Assembly: GCA_024403335.1 (NCBI GenBank)
Contig: JAKSSA010000024.1
Coordinates: 1 to 36,031 of the forward strand
Length of the DNA stretch: 36,031 nucleotides
Direction of reading: 5' to 3'
Source of the DNA: Lachnospiraceae bacterium
GTDB taxonomy: Bacteria > Bacillota > Clostridia > Lachnospirales > Lachnospiraceae
The position numbers were made by a program, and so were the translations under genes. Below the pieces are notes generated by a model. That model saw nothing but the letters and a program-made list of their open reading frames with translations, was not told the DNA's origin and did no database searches. Position 1 is the first letter of the stretch; every line of letters begins with the position of its first letter. Of this stretch, positions 25,501 to 33,004 are shown piece after piece.

Positions 25501-26561
25501 ACGAATAAAGAAACCTCATAAATAGTTGAACCAACGATTACATTTTCCCCTGCTATATCAAGCAAAGTATTCTTAACCTCGTCCAAATCTTCAGAACCGC
25601 GAATAATAATTGCAAAAACACTACCTGAATATCTGTAAACCTTATTGGTTCTTAATCGATTGATGAGTTTATTTGACAATACGGAAAGAACTGCATTTCC
25701 GGCATCAGAACCATAATTTTCATTAAATTTGTTAAAACGGTCAATGCTGAAAAGATAAACATAAAACTTGTTTTTACGCTGCTTGTTTTTAAGGCAATCT
25801 ACATAAAGTGCCTGTCTGTAAAGCAAAGAGGTCTGTTTATCAATATATTTTGCAGGATTTTCATAAAGAATATAAATTATCCAGCACAACAATGCAGTTG
25901 CGAAGCCAAAAAGGTTCAATTCAGGATTAGGAAGCGACATTATTAAAATGCATGCAAGCATAATCCCTACAATGAGATATAACTTGATATAAACAAAATC
26001 CTTCTTTCCCTTTGGTTTAAGGTATGAAGCCGCAACCATCAATATATGTATAACAAGGAAAATTCTGTATACAACAAAGTATATTCCGGTTATGTTCATT
26101 AAGGCAGCTTCGCCATCTTCATAAATTACTTCTGTAAAAAGTCCTGTTAAGGAACAATAACTGAATACAACCAAAGCAACAAAGAACCAAATTCTGCTGT
26201 AAAGCGAAATCATCTTGTCACGATTTGGATCCTTTACATCAACAATCATCCTGCCATAGTTTGTAACATACATCGGCAGTGCTGTCATGGTTCCACAATA
26301 TAAAAACAATAAGGCTCTGTATATCTTCTCATCCAAAAGCATTGGTCTTCCGGCGCTTAAGAAAGAAGTAGGCACACTAAAGGCTGCAAGAATTACACTA
26401 AGCAATACATTTGCAAGCGAAATAAGATATATCTTAAAATACATCTTGTTCTGCTCATCCACGATTTGCTTTCTGAACACAAAAAACAGTGCCAGAATCA
26501 GCAAAAGCCACAAGGATACCATCTCATATGTGCTATTTATATGATAACTACCTAAAATCAT
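22509..26561 (-). CDS. Membrane c-di-GMP protein: GGDEF(degenerate)-EAL-LacI-type sensor-GGDEF
   Basis: 1350 residues. About seven membrane segments fill residues 14-235. A GGDEF fold follows with its signature decayed to SGSVF (near 310). An EAL phosphodiesterase domain comes next with a full catalytic set: SLEALARLY (near 435), QINMS, FELTES, LDDYGSGYSN, IKLDKYFV, AEGIENESQ, QGYYFSKP. Residues about 687-977 match a LacI/periplasmic-binding-protein sugar-sensor domain (VPVILIDEE, HGCSKVNFIGG, DAIICANDIMA, IIVTGFDGIEMEKYHSPRLTT), without a DNA-binding helix-turn-helix. A GAF-like region (about 1010-1175) links to an intact GGDEF (CARFGGDEF, near 1258) that lacks the RxxD inhibitory site. It may therefore both make and break c-di-GMP under control of a cytoplasmic ligand. 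It overlaps the M18 gene by 14 bases. Confidence 0.9.
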   Translation of the reverse strand: MILGSYHINSTYEMVSLWLLLILALFFVFRKQIVDEQNKMYFKIYLISLANVLLSVILAAFSVPTSFLSAGRPMLLDEKIYRALLFLYCGTMTALPMYVTNYGRMIVDVKDPNRDKMISLYSRIWFFVALVVFSYCSLTGLFTEVIYEDGEAALMNITGIYFVVYRIFLVIHILMVAASYLKPKGKKDFVYIKLYLIVGIMLACILIMSLPNPELNLFGFATALLCWIIYILYENPAKYIDKQTSLLYRQALYVDCLKNKQRKNKFYVYLFSIDRFNKFNENYGSDAGNAVLSVLSNKLINRLRTNKVYRYSGSVFAIIIRGSEDLDEVKNTLLDIAGENVIVGSTIYEVSLFVARVPGEMMDANEFANWNLLENICADMTRSKEVRYTEYDSKFVDTIKRKDAIVTGLNNAIMYHKMELAYQPIFSVFEQRFVSLEALARLYVDDYGRISPDEFISLAEKNDMIIQLGYVIIEEVCRFIVDTKLREKGVQLVQINMSTIQGMQEGFAKRALEIIDTYDVPHEMLAFELTESEAILAGDILAKNMKELTDAGIIFALDDYGSGYSNINYVIEMPFKLIKLDKYFVWAAFEDENSKILLEHTIKMFKKLHLEIIAEGIENESQVEKISRVGADYIQGYYFSKPVTGRELEAKLSGNRKRELARTRQAEEEKFLTEDEGKIIINTAKKDLTHVIAICTANMQQQIEGGYVTRLATIARENGYFVEIYNSVFGNLSESDSEEQGQASVYNLINYDEVDFIIILPRVIKSASIVERVVTNARRKNVPVILIDEEMEGCYSVKYDYVGGFRKICSHIMIDHGCSKVNFIGGPKDDTSAQERMTAFKEMLASRCIPYEESRIGYGDFWEGPAREVTKGFLNVNKLDELPDAIICANDIMAIAAIGVISNTVIEGRRLSVPEDIIVTGFDGIEMEKYHSPRLTTAIQDIETAARQTFNIVSKVLSGEPCKQKVLIPHLFVPSQSCGCEPKTIIATNEMQSELYSRLASQEIYENEMYKLLSVISDNDSLEECLAKLPHYIKMIGCDYFAIYFIERFINDVRGIETEAGSFKNASTATGKKMIRMMEGYCSRDDFEVKEAPIGNNEILLDLIAKAGDTRKIMFYPLHFQNDEIGYIAMSYWHQVINFKRANSFSSNIGNALMMMRNQVRIKTTNSMLRQSNVEMEKIYDRDALTGLYNRHGFDKRFRAVLKESIMADPWLLLASIDMDELKYINDTFLHYEGDNALKTVGKCMEEVGGRDAICARFGGDEFVMAIIMPYAENVREEFSQKLINWMDNYNEHSRKPYKWHISFGLTFEKCNKDTSNFAERLEEADNLMYIWKNKAKEERRKNGTYHGRD

Positions 26562-27837
26562 AGAACCTCTTAATAAACTCGTTCAGCGCGATAATATCAG
26601 AAACGCCGGCACTTTCTTTTGAAGAATGCATTGCCCACATTGGAATACCAATATCAGCACAGTGCATTGGAAGAAAAGATGATGCAATAGGACCAAGTGT
26701 TGAGCCACCCACTATATCCGATCTGTTAGCAAAAATCTGGTAAGGTATATTTGCCTTTTCAGCAATATTTCTGATTACTGCGATAATATTTAAATCATAT
26801 GCATAACGCTGCAAGCTGCTTGTCTTAAGAACAAAACCTCTGTTAAGCTTTGCCTGACTGGTTGGATCATATTTTTCAGGATGATTTGGATGAAGCGCAT
26901 GTGCCGCATCAACAGAAAGGAAATATCCATTCATTATGTCACTGTTTTTTACATCCTCTTTAAATCCAAGTGTGGTATAAAGCTTATCCAAAAGCATTGA
27001 AAGCACCATTGAATCAGCTCCTCTTGAAGAACGGCTGCCAATTTCTTCATGGTCATATAAAACTCCGACCAAAACTGTCTCTTCAACAGGCTCGCACTTA
27101 ATTCCTTCTAAAATTGAATAGCAGGAAACCAAATTATCAAGTCTTGGTGAAATAACAAGCTCATTGTCAAAGCCTGCCAAAACAGGTTTTGAAGCTACAT
27201 ATACATATAAATCAAAATCAATTATTTCTTCAGCCTTAACCCCAATTTCCTTCGCCAAAATCTCTGCAAAAAACTTCATGTCACAGTTTTCTGCAGCCTG
27301 TGTTCCAAAAATTGGCATCAAATCTACCTGCTTATTAATGGCAACACCTTCATTTACATTTCTGTTCAAATGAATTGCCAGATTGGGAATTAATCCAACA
27401 GGGCGCTTAAAATCCACATTAACAAATCTGGAAGAAAAAACATCCTCTCCCTTTAATGCAACGCGACCTGAAATAGACAACGGTTCATCAAAGAAGGTTG
27501 TCAATATTGGTCCGCCATATACTTCAACGTTTAATTTTTTCACATAATCGCTGCCTAATTCAGCAACAGGCTTAATATGGAAACAAGGCTGATCGGTATG
27601 TGCTGCTGCAATGCGCAGATTTGCATGTTTCTTACATTCGCCGACATTAAATGCAGCCAACATACCCGAATTGATAACAGTAAAGAATTTAGATAGCGGT
27701 TTCTGCCATTTCTCATCTGCCTTAACTTCGGCAAAACCCGCATTTATAAGAGACTTCCTTGCTTCTTCAACTGCAAAAACAGGCGAAGTAGAAGCTTCTA
27801 TATAGTCAAAAAGGTCCCTAATTGACTCAGATTCCAT
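26548..27837 (-). CDS. M18 family (aspartyl-type) aminopeptidase
   Basis: Cytoplasmic di-zinc exopeptidase of 429 residues that trims N-terminal residues, acidic ones in the best-studied members. The metal ligands are visible in order: AAHTDQP (His-x-Asp), YDHEEIGSRSSRGADS (the Glu pair) and VDAAHALHPNHPEKYDP, then GSTLGPI with the final His in MWAMHSS. Length is normal for M18. The ATG at 27837 (MESESIRDLF) follows GGGGGGT by 4 bases; a start at 27873 would add 12 residues but lacks a site. The downstream c-di-GMP gene starts inside its last codons (14-base overlap), so the two are translated together, though no functional link is known. Confidence 0.92.
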   Translation of the reverse strand: MESESIRDLFDYIEASTSPVFAVEEARKSLINAGFAEVKADEKWQKPLSKFFTVINSGMLAAFNVGECKKHANLRIAAAHTDQPCFHIKPVAELGSDYVKKLNVEVYGGPILTTFFDEPLSISGRVALKGEDVFSSRFVNVDFKRPVGLIPNLAIHLNRNVNEGVAINKQVDLMPIFGTQAAENCDMKFFAEILAKEIGVKAEEIIDFDLYVYVASKPVLAGFDNELVISPRLDNLVSCYSILEGIKCEPVEETVLVGVLYDHEEIGSRSSRGADSMVLSMLLDKLYTTLGFKEDVKNSDIMNGYFLSVDAAHALHPNHPEKYDPTSQAKLNRGFVLKTSSLQRYAYDLNIIAVIRNIAEKANIPYQIFANRSDIVGGSTLGPIASSFLPMHCADIGIPMWAMHSSKESAGVSDIIALNEFIKRFYDFR

Positions 27838-27925
27838 TGTACCCCCCAAAAATCCAACAAAATTAAATTTCAAGAATATGACTTATCGATAAACACATCA
27901 AAAAAGACATAATTCTACAAATGAG

Positions 27926-27954
27926 AGTTTATTACAATATCACTTCAAAGTCAA
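27926..27954 (-). promoter_or_regulatory. Promoter of the M18 / c-di-GMP operon
   Basis: On the minus strand TTGACT (27949-27954), 17-base spacer, TAAACT (27926-27931). It leaves an about 80-base leader before the M18 start. No intrinsic terminator is visible between it and the malic enzyme gene, so read-through is possible. Confidence 0.6.
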
Positions 27955-27994
27955 GAATTAAGACCTTTTGTAAAAAATTATTAACATTTATTTA

Positions 27995-29149
27995 TTAGCG
28001 TTTTACGGCATTTTTTACAGCTTCTGCAACAGCTTTGCCAACTCTTGGATCAAAAGCCTTGGGAATAATATATTCAGGTGACAATTCTTCATCTGTTACC
28101 AAGGAAGCAATCGCTTTAGCAGCAGCCATCTTCATGTCATCTGTAATATCCTTTGCTCTTGCATCAAGTGCACCGCGGAAAATACCTGGGAATACCAAAA
28201 CGTTGTTAATCTGGTTTGGATAATCACTTCTTCCTGTTCCTATAACCTTTGCACCTGCAGCCTTTGCTTCATCAGGCATAATTTCAGGAGTAGGATTAGC
28301 CATAGGGAAAAGAATACAGTCCTTTGCCATGCTCTTTACCATCTCAGGAGTAACACAATGTGGTGCAGAAACTCCGACAAATGCATCAGCGCCCTTCATT
28401 GCATCAGCAAGAAGTCCTGACTTATTTTCAGGATTTGTGATTTTTGCCATTTCAAGCTGAGCCGGATTAATTCCTTCATATCCTTCATATAAAATACCAT
28501 TTCTGTCACAAAGCAAAAGGTGTTTTGCACCGGCTTTAATAAGCATTTTTGCTATTGAAATACCTGCTGCACCTGCGCCATTTACCACAAGCTTAGCCTC
28601 TTCAATATTCTTTCCAACCACCTTTAAAGCGTTTAACATTGCTGCAGTAACAACAACTGCTGTGCCATGCTGGTCATCGTGGAATATGGGTATGTCGCAT
28701 CTTTCCTTGAGTTTTCTTTCTATTTCGAAACAACGGGGAGCAGCTATATCCTCAAGATTGATACCGCCAAAGCTTCCTGAAATCAAGCTTATGGTGTTTA
28801 CGATTTCATCTACATCCTTGCTCTTAATGCAAAGAGGAAATGCATCTACATCGCCAAATGCCTTGAAAAGAACACATTTTCCTTCCATTACAGGCATTCC
28901 GGCCTCAGGACCTATATCTCCAAGACCCAATACTGCAGTTCCGTCTGTAATAACAGCAACAGTGTTCCATCTTCTTGTAAGTTCAAAGCTCAGTTCAGGA
29001 TTTTTCTGAATTTCAAGACAGGGTGTTGCTACACCGGGTGTATAAGCAAGGGACAAATCCTTACTGTTTTCAACGCTTACTCTTGGTACAACTTCGAGTT
29101 TGCCGCGTTTTTCAAAATGAAGTTTTAAACTTTCTTCTGCTACTGTCAT
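27995..29149 (-). CDS. NAD(P)-dependent malic enzyme (oxaloacetate-decarboxylating)
   Basis: Oxidatively decarboxylates malate to pyruvate and CO2, reducing NAD(P). The 384-residue length fits the short bacterial form without a phosphotransacetylase tail. Signatures are YTPGVATPCLEI, VLGLGDIGPEAGMPVMEGK, FHDDQHGTAVVV (metal-binding Asp pair), the Rossmann motif VNGAGAAGISIA and RSDYPNQINNVLVFPGIFRG. It is the third gene after the two fumarase subunits, so the operon takes fumarate to malate to pyruvate. The coenzyme cannot be settled by eye. The start lacks a strong consensus site (AGAGGTAG lies about 4 bases upstream). Confidence 0.93.
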   Translation of the reverse strand: MTVAEESLKLHFEKRGKLEVVPRVSVENSKDLSLAYTPGVATPCLEIQKNPELSFELTRRWNTVAVITDGTAVLGLGDIGPEAGMPVMEGKCVLFKAFGDVDAFPLCIKSKDVDEIVNTISLISGSFGGINLEDIAAPRCFEIERKLKERCDIPIFHDDQHGTAVVVTAAMLNALKVVGKNIEEAKLVVNGAGAAGISIAKMLIKAGAKHLLLCDRNGILYEGYEGINPAQLEMAKITNPENKSGLLADAMKGADAFVGVSAPHCVTPEMVKSMAKDCILFPMANPTPEIMPDEAKAAGAKVIGTGRSDYPNQINNVLVFPGIFRGALDARAKDITDDMKMAAAKAIASLVTDEELSPEYIIPKAFDPRVGKAVAEAVKNAVKR

Positions 29150-29199
29150 AAATCTACCTCTGTTTTTTTATAAATTCAACTTAAATTCCTTGCTTTATA

Positions 29200-29799
29200 T
29201 TATTTAATTTTGCTTTTTACATCTTTTAATACAAGCTCTTTGTTATTTCCAATTTCAGTGCGCCTGTCCTTAAAAAGATTATTTCCTTCTATATCAATTG
29301 TAACTACCAAAGGACCAAATTCTTTTACTTTAAGTATCCAGAATGCTTCCGGCATTCCAAGGTCTAACCAGTCAACTCCTTCTACCTTTTCAACCATGCA
29401 GGCCTCCAAAACCGCACAGCCACCGGGAATAACAGTATGTATTACCTTGTTTTTCTTACAGGCCAGTGCTGTCTTATCACCCATACCGCCTTTTCCGATA
29501 AGCAGCTTAACACCTGTTTTTTCCATGAAATCTTCTTCTGTTTTTTCCATGCGCATGCTGGTGGTCGGGCCAACAGAGACTACAACCCATTCATCTTTTT
29601 CGTTTTTCTTCATTATCGGTCCTGCATGAAAAACACATCCGCCATTTAAATCAATTGAAGGCTTTACTCCTTCTTCTACAACTCTTGCATGGCCTTCATC
29701 TCTTGCTGTTGCTATCGTACCGGTAACATATATTACATCTCCGATATGAAGCTTCTCAATATCTTCATTTTTAATAGGTAAAGTCAAAATATGTTTCAT
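29200..29799 (-). CDS. Fumarate hydratase class I, beta subunit
   Basis: C-terminal half of the oxygen-sensitive [4Fe-4S] fumarase, as a separate 199-residue chain. Landmarks are LHIGDVIYVTGTIATARDEG, DLNGGCVFHAGPI, VSVGPTTSMRMEK, LLIGKGGMGDKTALACK and the late LGMPEAFWILKVKEFGPLVV, all in the order found in the FumA C-terminal domain. The swivelling domain completes the active site with the alpha subunit encoded upstream. The closely related tartrate dehydratase beta chain is an alternative, but pairing with malic enzyme favours fumarase. Confidence 0.9.
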   Translation of the reverse strand: MKHILTLPIKNEDIEKLHIGDVIYVTGTIATARDEGHARVVEEGVKPSIDLNGGCVFHAGPIMKKNEKDEWVVVSVGPTTSMRMEKTEEDFMEKTGVKLLIGKGGMGDKTALACKKNKVIHTVIPGGCAVLEACMVEKVEGVDWLDLGMPEAFWILKVKEFGPLVVTIDIEGNNLFKDRRTEIGNNKELVLKDVKSKIK

Positions 29800-29868
29800 A
29801 AATTATATCCGTAATGTTAATTTTTTCAACGCTAATTCTTTCAAACTTTGTTTATCTTTTGTTTTTTT

Positions 29869-29961
29869 CTGTACTATTCGCTTGCCACTTATCTTTTATC
29901 GTCTTAAGAGACGAAGGCTTGAGAGATATCATCAGTTTTCTGTAATATTCGCTTGTCACTT
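29869..29961. repeat. Pair of 22-base direct repeats in the fumarase alpha/beta gap
   Basis: CTGTACTATTCGCTTGCCAC and CTGTAATATTCGCTTGTCAC (each continuing TT; 29869-29890 and 29940-29961) differ at two positions and lie 71 bases apart. They occupy the unusually wide 206-base gap between two genes whose products form one enzyme. No hairpin terminator is evident in the gap. Confidence 0.75.
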
Positions 29962-30005
29962 TTTTATCAGCTGACACCTGCATATCAATATGTATGGCTT
30001 AATTA

Positions 30006-30890
30006 TCAGTTTGTGTGACTTAATACAGTAACATTTCCGTTTTTATCTATTATAGCTTTTGCATGACGATGTACCCAGCAGCCTATGCTGACACTGACAC
30101 CTAAAGATGCAGGATGTCTTGCCATTGCTTCGACACTTACACCTATTGCAGTTTCTTTTCCGCCAAGTCCCTGCGGTCCGATATTTAGCTTATTAATTCC
30201 GTCAAACAAAAGCTCTTCAAACTCTGCAATTTCCGGTTTTGAATTTCTTGTTCCAATAGTTCTTAAAAGTGCTTTTTTTGAAAGCTTGGTTGCTGTTGTA
30301 ATGCATGCGCCTATGCCAACGCCTACAACCATAGGAGGGCAGGCATTTACCGCCCTGTCACATACTGTATCAAAAACAAACTCTGCAACACCCTTGTAAC
30401 CGGCTGAGGGCATTAAAACTGCAGATTTTCCGGCAAGAGAACAGCCTCCACCAGCCAGATAAATATCAAGCTCTATCTTATCATCTTCCGGAACTATATC
30501 CCATTCTACAAATGGCACTCCATATCCGACATTTGTTCCATCATTTGTCTCATCAAAAGGCGCAACTACATTAGGTCTTAAAGGAACCTGCTTTGTTGCC
30601 TGATAAGCAGCTTCTCTTAAGCATTTTTCCAAACTTGCCAAAAAAGGTGATGAGCTTCCGGCTTTTACAAAGCACTGAATAATTCCTGTATCCTGACAAT
30701 TGGGTTTTCCAAGCTCAACAGCCATTTTCTGGTTTTCAAGCATTGAATCGTAAATCGCCGAAACCTTGGGATTTGTCTCATTTTCCTTCATTTCATAAAG
30801 TCGCTTCATCAAATCATCCGGCAATTTGACAGCTGCCATTGAAATTAAGTCTGTTAGTTGTTCTGTAAGTTTTAAATTAATATCGTTCAT
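30006..30890 (-). CDS. Fumarate hydratase class I, alpha subunit
   Basis: N-terminal, cluster-binding half of the heteromeric [4Fe-4S] fumarase (fumarate + water to malate), 294 residues. The cluster cysteines expected for this family fall in PNCQDTGIIQ, AGGGCSLAGKS and the AVNACPPMVVGVGIGACI region. KLNIGPQGLGGKETAIGVSVE and the end stretch CWVHRHAKAIIDKNG are also family marks. It is the first gene of the fumarase/malic enzyme operon. The 5' flank carries two copies of a CGTACCT-x-TATATT element (about 30896-30910 and 30927-30941). Confidence 0.92.
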   Translation of the reverse strand: MNDINLKLTEQLTDLISMAAVKLPDDLMKRLYEMKENETNPKVSAIYDSMLENQKMAVELGKPNCQDTGIIQCFVKAGSSSPFLASLEKCLREAAYQATKQVPLRPNVVAPFDETNDGTNVGYGVPFVEWDIVPEDDKIELDIYLAGGGCSLAGKSAVLMPSAGYKGVAEFVFDTVCDRAVNACPPMVVGVGIGACITTATKLSKKALLRTIGTRNSKPEIAEFEELLFDGINKLNIGPQGLGGKETAIGVSVEAMARHPASLGVSVSIGCWVHRHAKAIIDKNGNVTVLSHTN

Positions 30891-30991
30891 GTGCCGTACC
30901 TTTATATTCTGTAAATATAATATATCGTACCTGTATATTTTCTATCAGAACATTTTAACTCTCAAAATAAGGTGTGTCAAATTTTAAGTAA

Positions 30992-31022
30992 AAATCCGGC
31001 GAGAAATATTCTCACCGGATTT
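30992..31022 (-). terminator. Intrinsic terminator of the ABC exporter operon
   Basis: A 14-base-pair stem (30992-31005 with 31009-31022; one G-U on the minus strand) with a 3-base loop is followed on the minus strand by TTTTTA. It lies about 180 bases past the last ABC gene stop. Confidence 0.9.
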
Positions 31023-31034
31023 ATAACCATTCTT

Positions 31035-31110
31035 TATAAAAAACAACTTGTTTATAAAGTTTTTCAAAATTTTATAAAAATAATTTGTTTATAAAACCTT
31101 TTCAAAATTT
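31035..31110. repeat. 38-base tandem duplication
   Basis: Two copies starting at 31035 and 31073 share TATAAAAA, TTGTTTATAAA and TTTTCAAAATTT blocks. The duplication lies in the 3' untranslated region of the ABC operon, before the terminator. Confidence 0.65.
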
Positions 31111-31135
31111 AACTTTTCGCTGTTTTATCAATGCT

Positions 31136-31212
31136 TATGCAATTTCCTTGTACAATTTTCTTATACAATTTCTTTATGCAATTTTCTTATGTAATGCTTT
31201 ATGCAATTTTTG
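31136..31212. repeat. 13-14-base tandem repeat running into a stop codon
   Basis: About six degenerate units of the form TATGCAATTTTCT or TATACAATTTTCT follow each other. The last copy, TATGCAATTTTTG, is the end of the ABC gene itself including its TAA (31199-31201). Confidence 0.75.
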
Positions 31213-32992
31213 AAACATCAGCAAGCTGGGCTGTATAAAGCTTATAGTACTCTCCCTTCTTCTCCATAAGTTCCTTTGCAGTACCAGCTTCCACAATGCC
31301 ACCCTTATCAACAACAAAGATCATATCTGCCTTCTGAATTGTAGAAAGTCTGTGTGCAATAACAAAAGAGGTTCTTCCTTCAAGTAAAGAAGCAATGCCC
31401 TTTTGAACAAGGATTTCTGTCTTTGTATCAATACTTGAAGTTGCTTCATCAAGAATAAGAATTGACGGCTTCTTTACCATTGTTCTGGCAAAAGCAAGCA
31501 ACTGACGCTGTCCGATTGACAAACCTGCGCCTCTTTCCTTGATTTCAGTATCATATCCCTTTTCCATCTTCATAATGAAATCATGAGCACATACTGCCTT
31601 TGCAGCTGCCTCAATCTCTTCATCCGTTGCATCTGATTTACCATATCGGATATTATCCTTAATTGTTCCTGAGAAAAGGAAATTGTCCTGAGTCATGATT
31701 CCAAGCTGAGAGCGAAGACTTTCCAATGTAACCTTTGAAATATCATTTCCATCTACCAATATCCTGCCTGACGGTATTTCGTAGAATCTGCTCAAAAGAT
31801 TTACTATTGTTGTCTTTCCGGCTCCTGTCGGACCTACCAAAGCGATTGTCTGGCCAGGTTTAACCTTAAAGCTTACATTCTCCAGAACATTCTTTTCACC
31901 ATCATATGAGAATGTAACATTTTCAAATTCAACCTCGCCCTTGATTTCAGGAAGTAAAGTTGCACCTTCGATATCCCTTACATCAGGTTCTGTATCCATA
32001 ATATCAAAAATTCTGTTTGCGGCTGCAATATTGGTAATCATTGTATTGTAGAAGCTTCCCAATCTTGAGATAGGCTGCCAGAACATCATAATGTATGAAA
32101 GGAAAGCAAGCAAAGTACCTACCTCCATGCCTTCGCCACCAATCATTTTAATACCAATATAGTATAATGAAACTGTACCAAGAGCAGAACTTATCTCTAT
32201 AACAGGACCAAAAAGGTCGGAATATAAAATTGCTTTTACAAAGGACCACTTCTGATCTTTTACATAATTTTTGAAGTCACCTTCTGTTTCCTTTTCAGCA
32301 TTAAAACCCTGAACAATTCGCACTCCTGCGATATCCTCATGAACAAAAGCCGACACATTGGAGCTTTTTGTTCTATGATATGCCCAGTTCACCCTGTTTT
32401 TTGCCTCTACGAAGAACATACCCGCTATCAGAAGAGGAAGGCTGATAATTGCTGCCAAAGCCAACAAAGGGGACTTAATCAACATAATAACCAAAGCGCA
32501 TATTACTGTTAATAAATCAGGAATAAGCGTAACAACTGCATTGCTTAAAGCATTCTTCAAGGAGTTTACATCACCCATTAAACGGGCAATAATTTTTCCT
32601 GCAGGTCTTGAATCAAAAAACTGAAAATCAAGAGTCTGAATATGCTTAAAAAGATCCTCTCGTATTCTTACTACTGCATCATTTGACATAACAGACGTAA
32701 AATACATTCTTAATTTTACCAAAAATATCATTGCGATATTCATTAAAAGTGCAAAGACAGAAAGTGAAATCAAACTATTCATGTCCTTGTTTTTTATATG
32801 TACATTTATACAGCGTTCAACAATCAACGGGTTCGCCATCGATATTGCAACGCATATTCCCAAAATGACAAATGTGAAAACAAGCATTTTGGGGTATTTT
32901 AACAGGTATTTAAGCATCCTAAAAAAGGTCTTCATGCCATTTCTGTCAAGAATCAGCTTTTCGTCCTGTTTTGTCGTATTTATCTTAGCCAT
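31199..32992 (-). CDS. ABC exporter half-transporter with consensus ATPase site (multidrug type)
   Basis: 597-residue fusion of a six-helix membrane domain (about residues 35-330) and a nucleotide-binding domain (about 360-597), acting as one half of a heterodimeric exporter with the product of the gene 12 bases upstream. Walker A is GPTGAGKTT, the signature is the weakened LSIGQRQ, Walker B ILILDEATSSID has the catalytic Glu, and the switch His is in FVIAHRLST. A weakened signature here and a missing Glu in the partner are what the BmrC/BmrD and TM287/288 heterodimers show. The start has GAGAGG 6 bases away. The substrate is unknown; drugs, lipids or peptides are typical. Confidence 0.92.
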   Translation of the reverse strand: MAKINTTKQDEKLILDRNGMKTFFRMLKYLLKYPKMLVFTFVILGICVAISMANPLIVERCINVHIKNKDMNSLISLSVFALLMNIAMIFLVKLRMYFTSVMSNDAVVRIREDLFKHIQTLDFQFFDSRPAGKIIARLMGDVNSLKNALSNAVVTLIPDLLTVICALVIMLIKSPLLALAAIISLPLLIAGMFFVEAKNRVNWAYHRTKSSNVSAFVHEDIAGVRIVQGFNAEKETEGDFKNYVKDQKWSFVKAILYSDLFGPVIEISSALGTVSLYYIGIKMIGGEGMEVGTLLAFLSYIMMFWQPISRLGSFYNTMITNIAAANRIFDIMDTEPDVRDIEGATLLPEIKGEVEFENVTFSYDGEKNVLENVSFKVKPGQTIALVGPTGAGKTTIVNLLSRFYEIPSGRILVDGNDISKVTLESLRSQLGIMTQDNFLFSGTIKDNIRYGKSDATDEEIEAAAKAVCAHDFIMKMEKGYDTEIKERGAGLSIGQRQLLAFARTMVKKPSILILDEATSSIDTKTEILVQKGIASLLEGRTSFVIAHRLSTIQKADMIFVVDKGGIVEAGTAKELMEKKGEYYKLYTAQLADVSKIA

Positions 32993-33004
32993 TTTAACCT
33001 CTCT

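Noticed and set aside
22509-26561. LacI-family transcription regulator
   Set aside because: The ligand-binding domain is clear but no helix-turn-helix precedes it; the segment before it is the end of the EAL domain and a charged linker.
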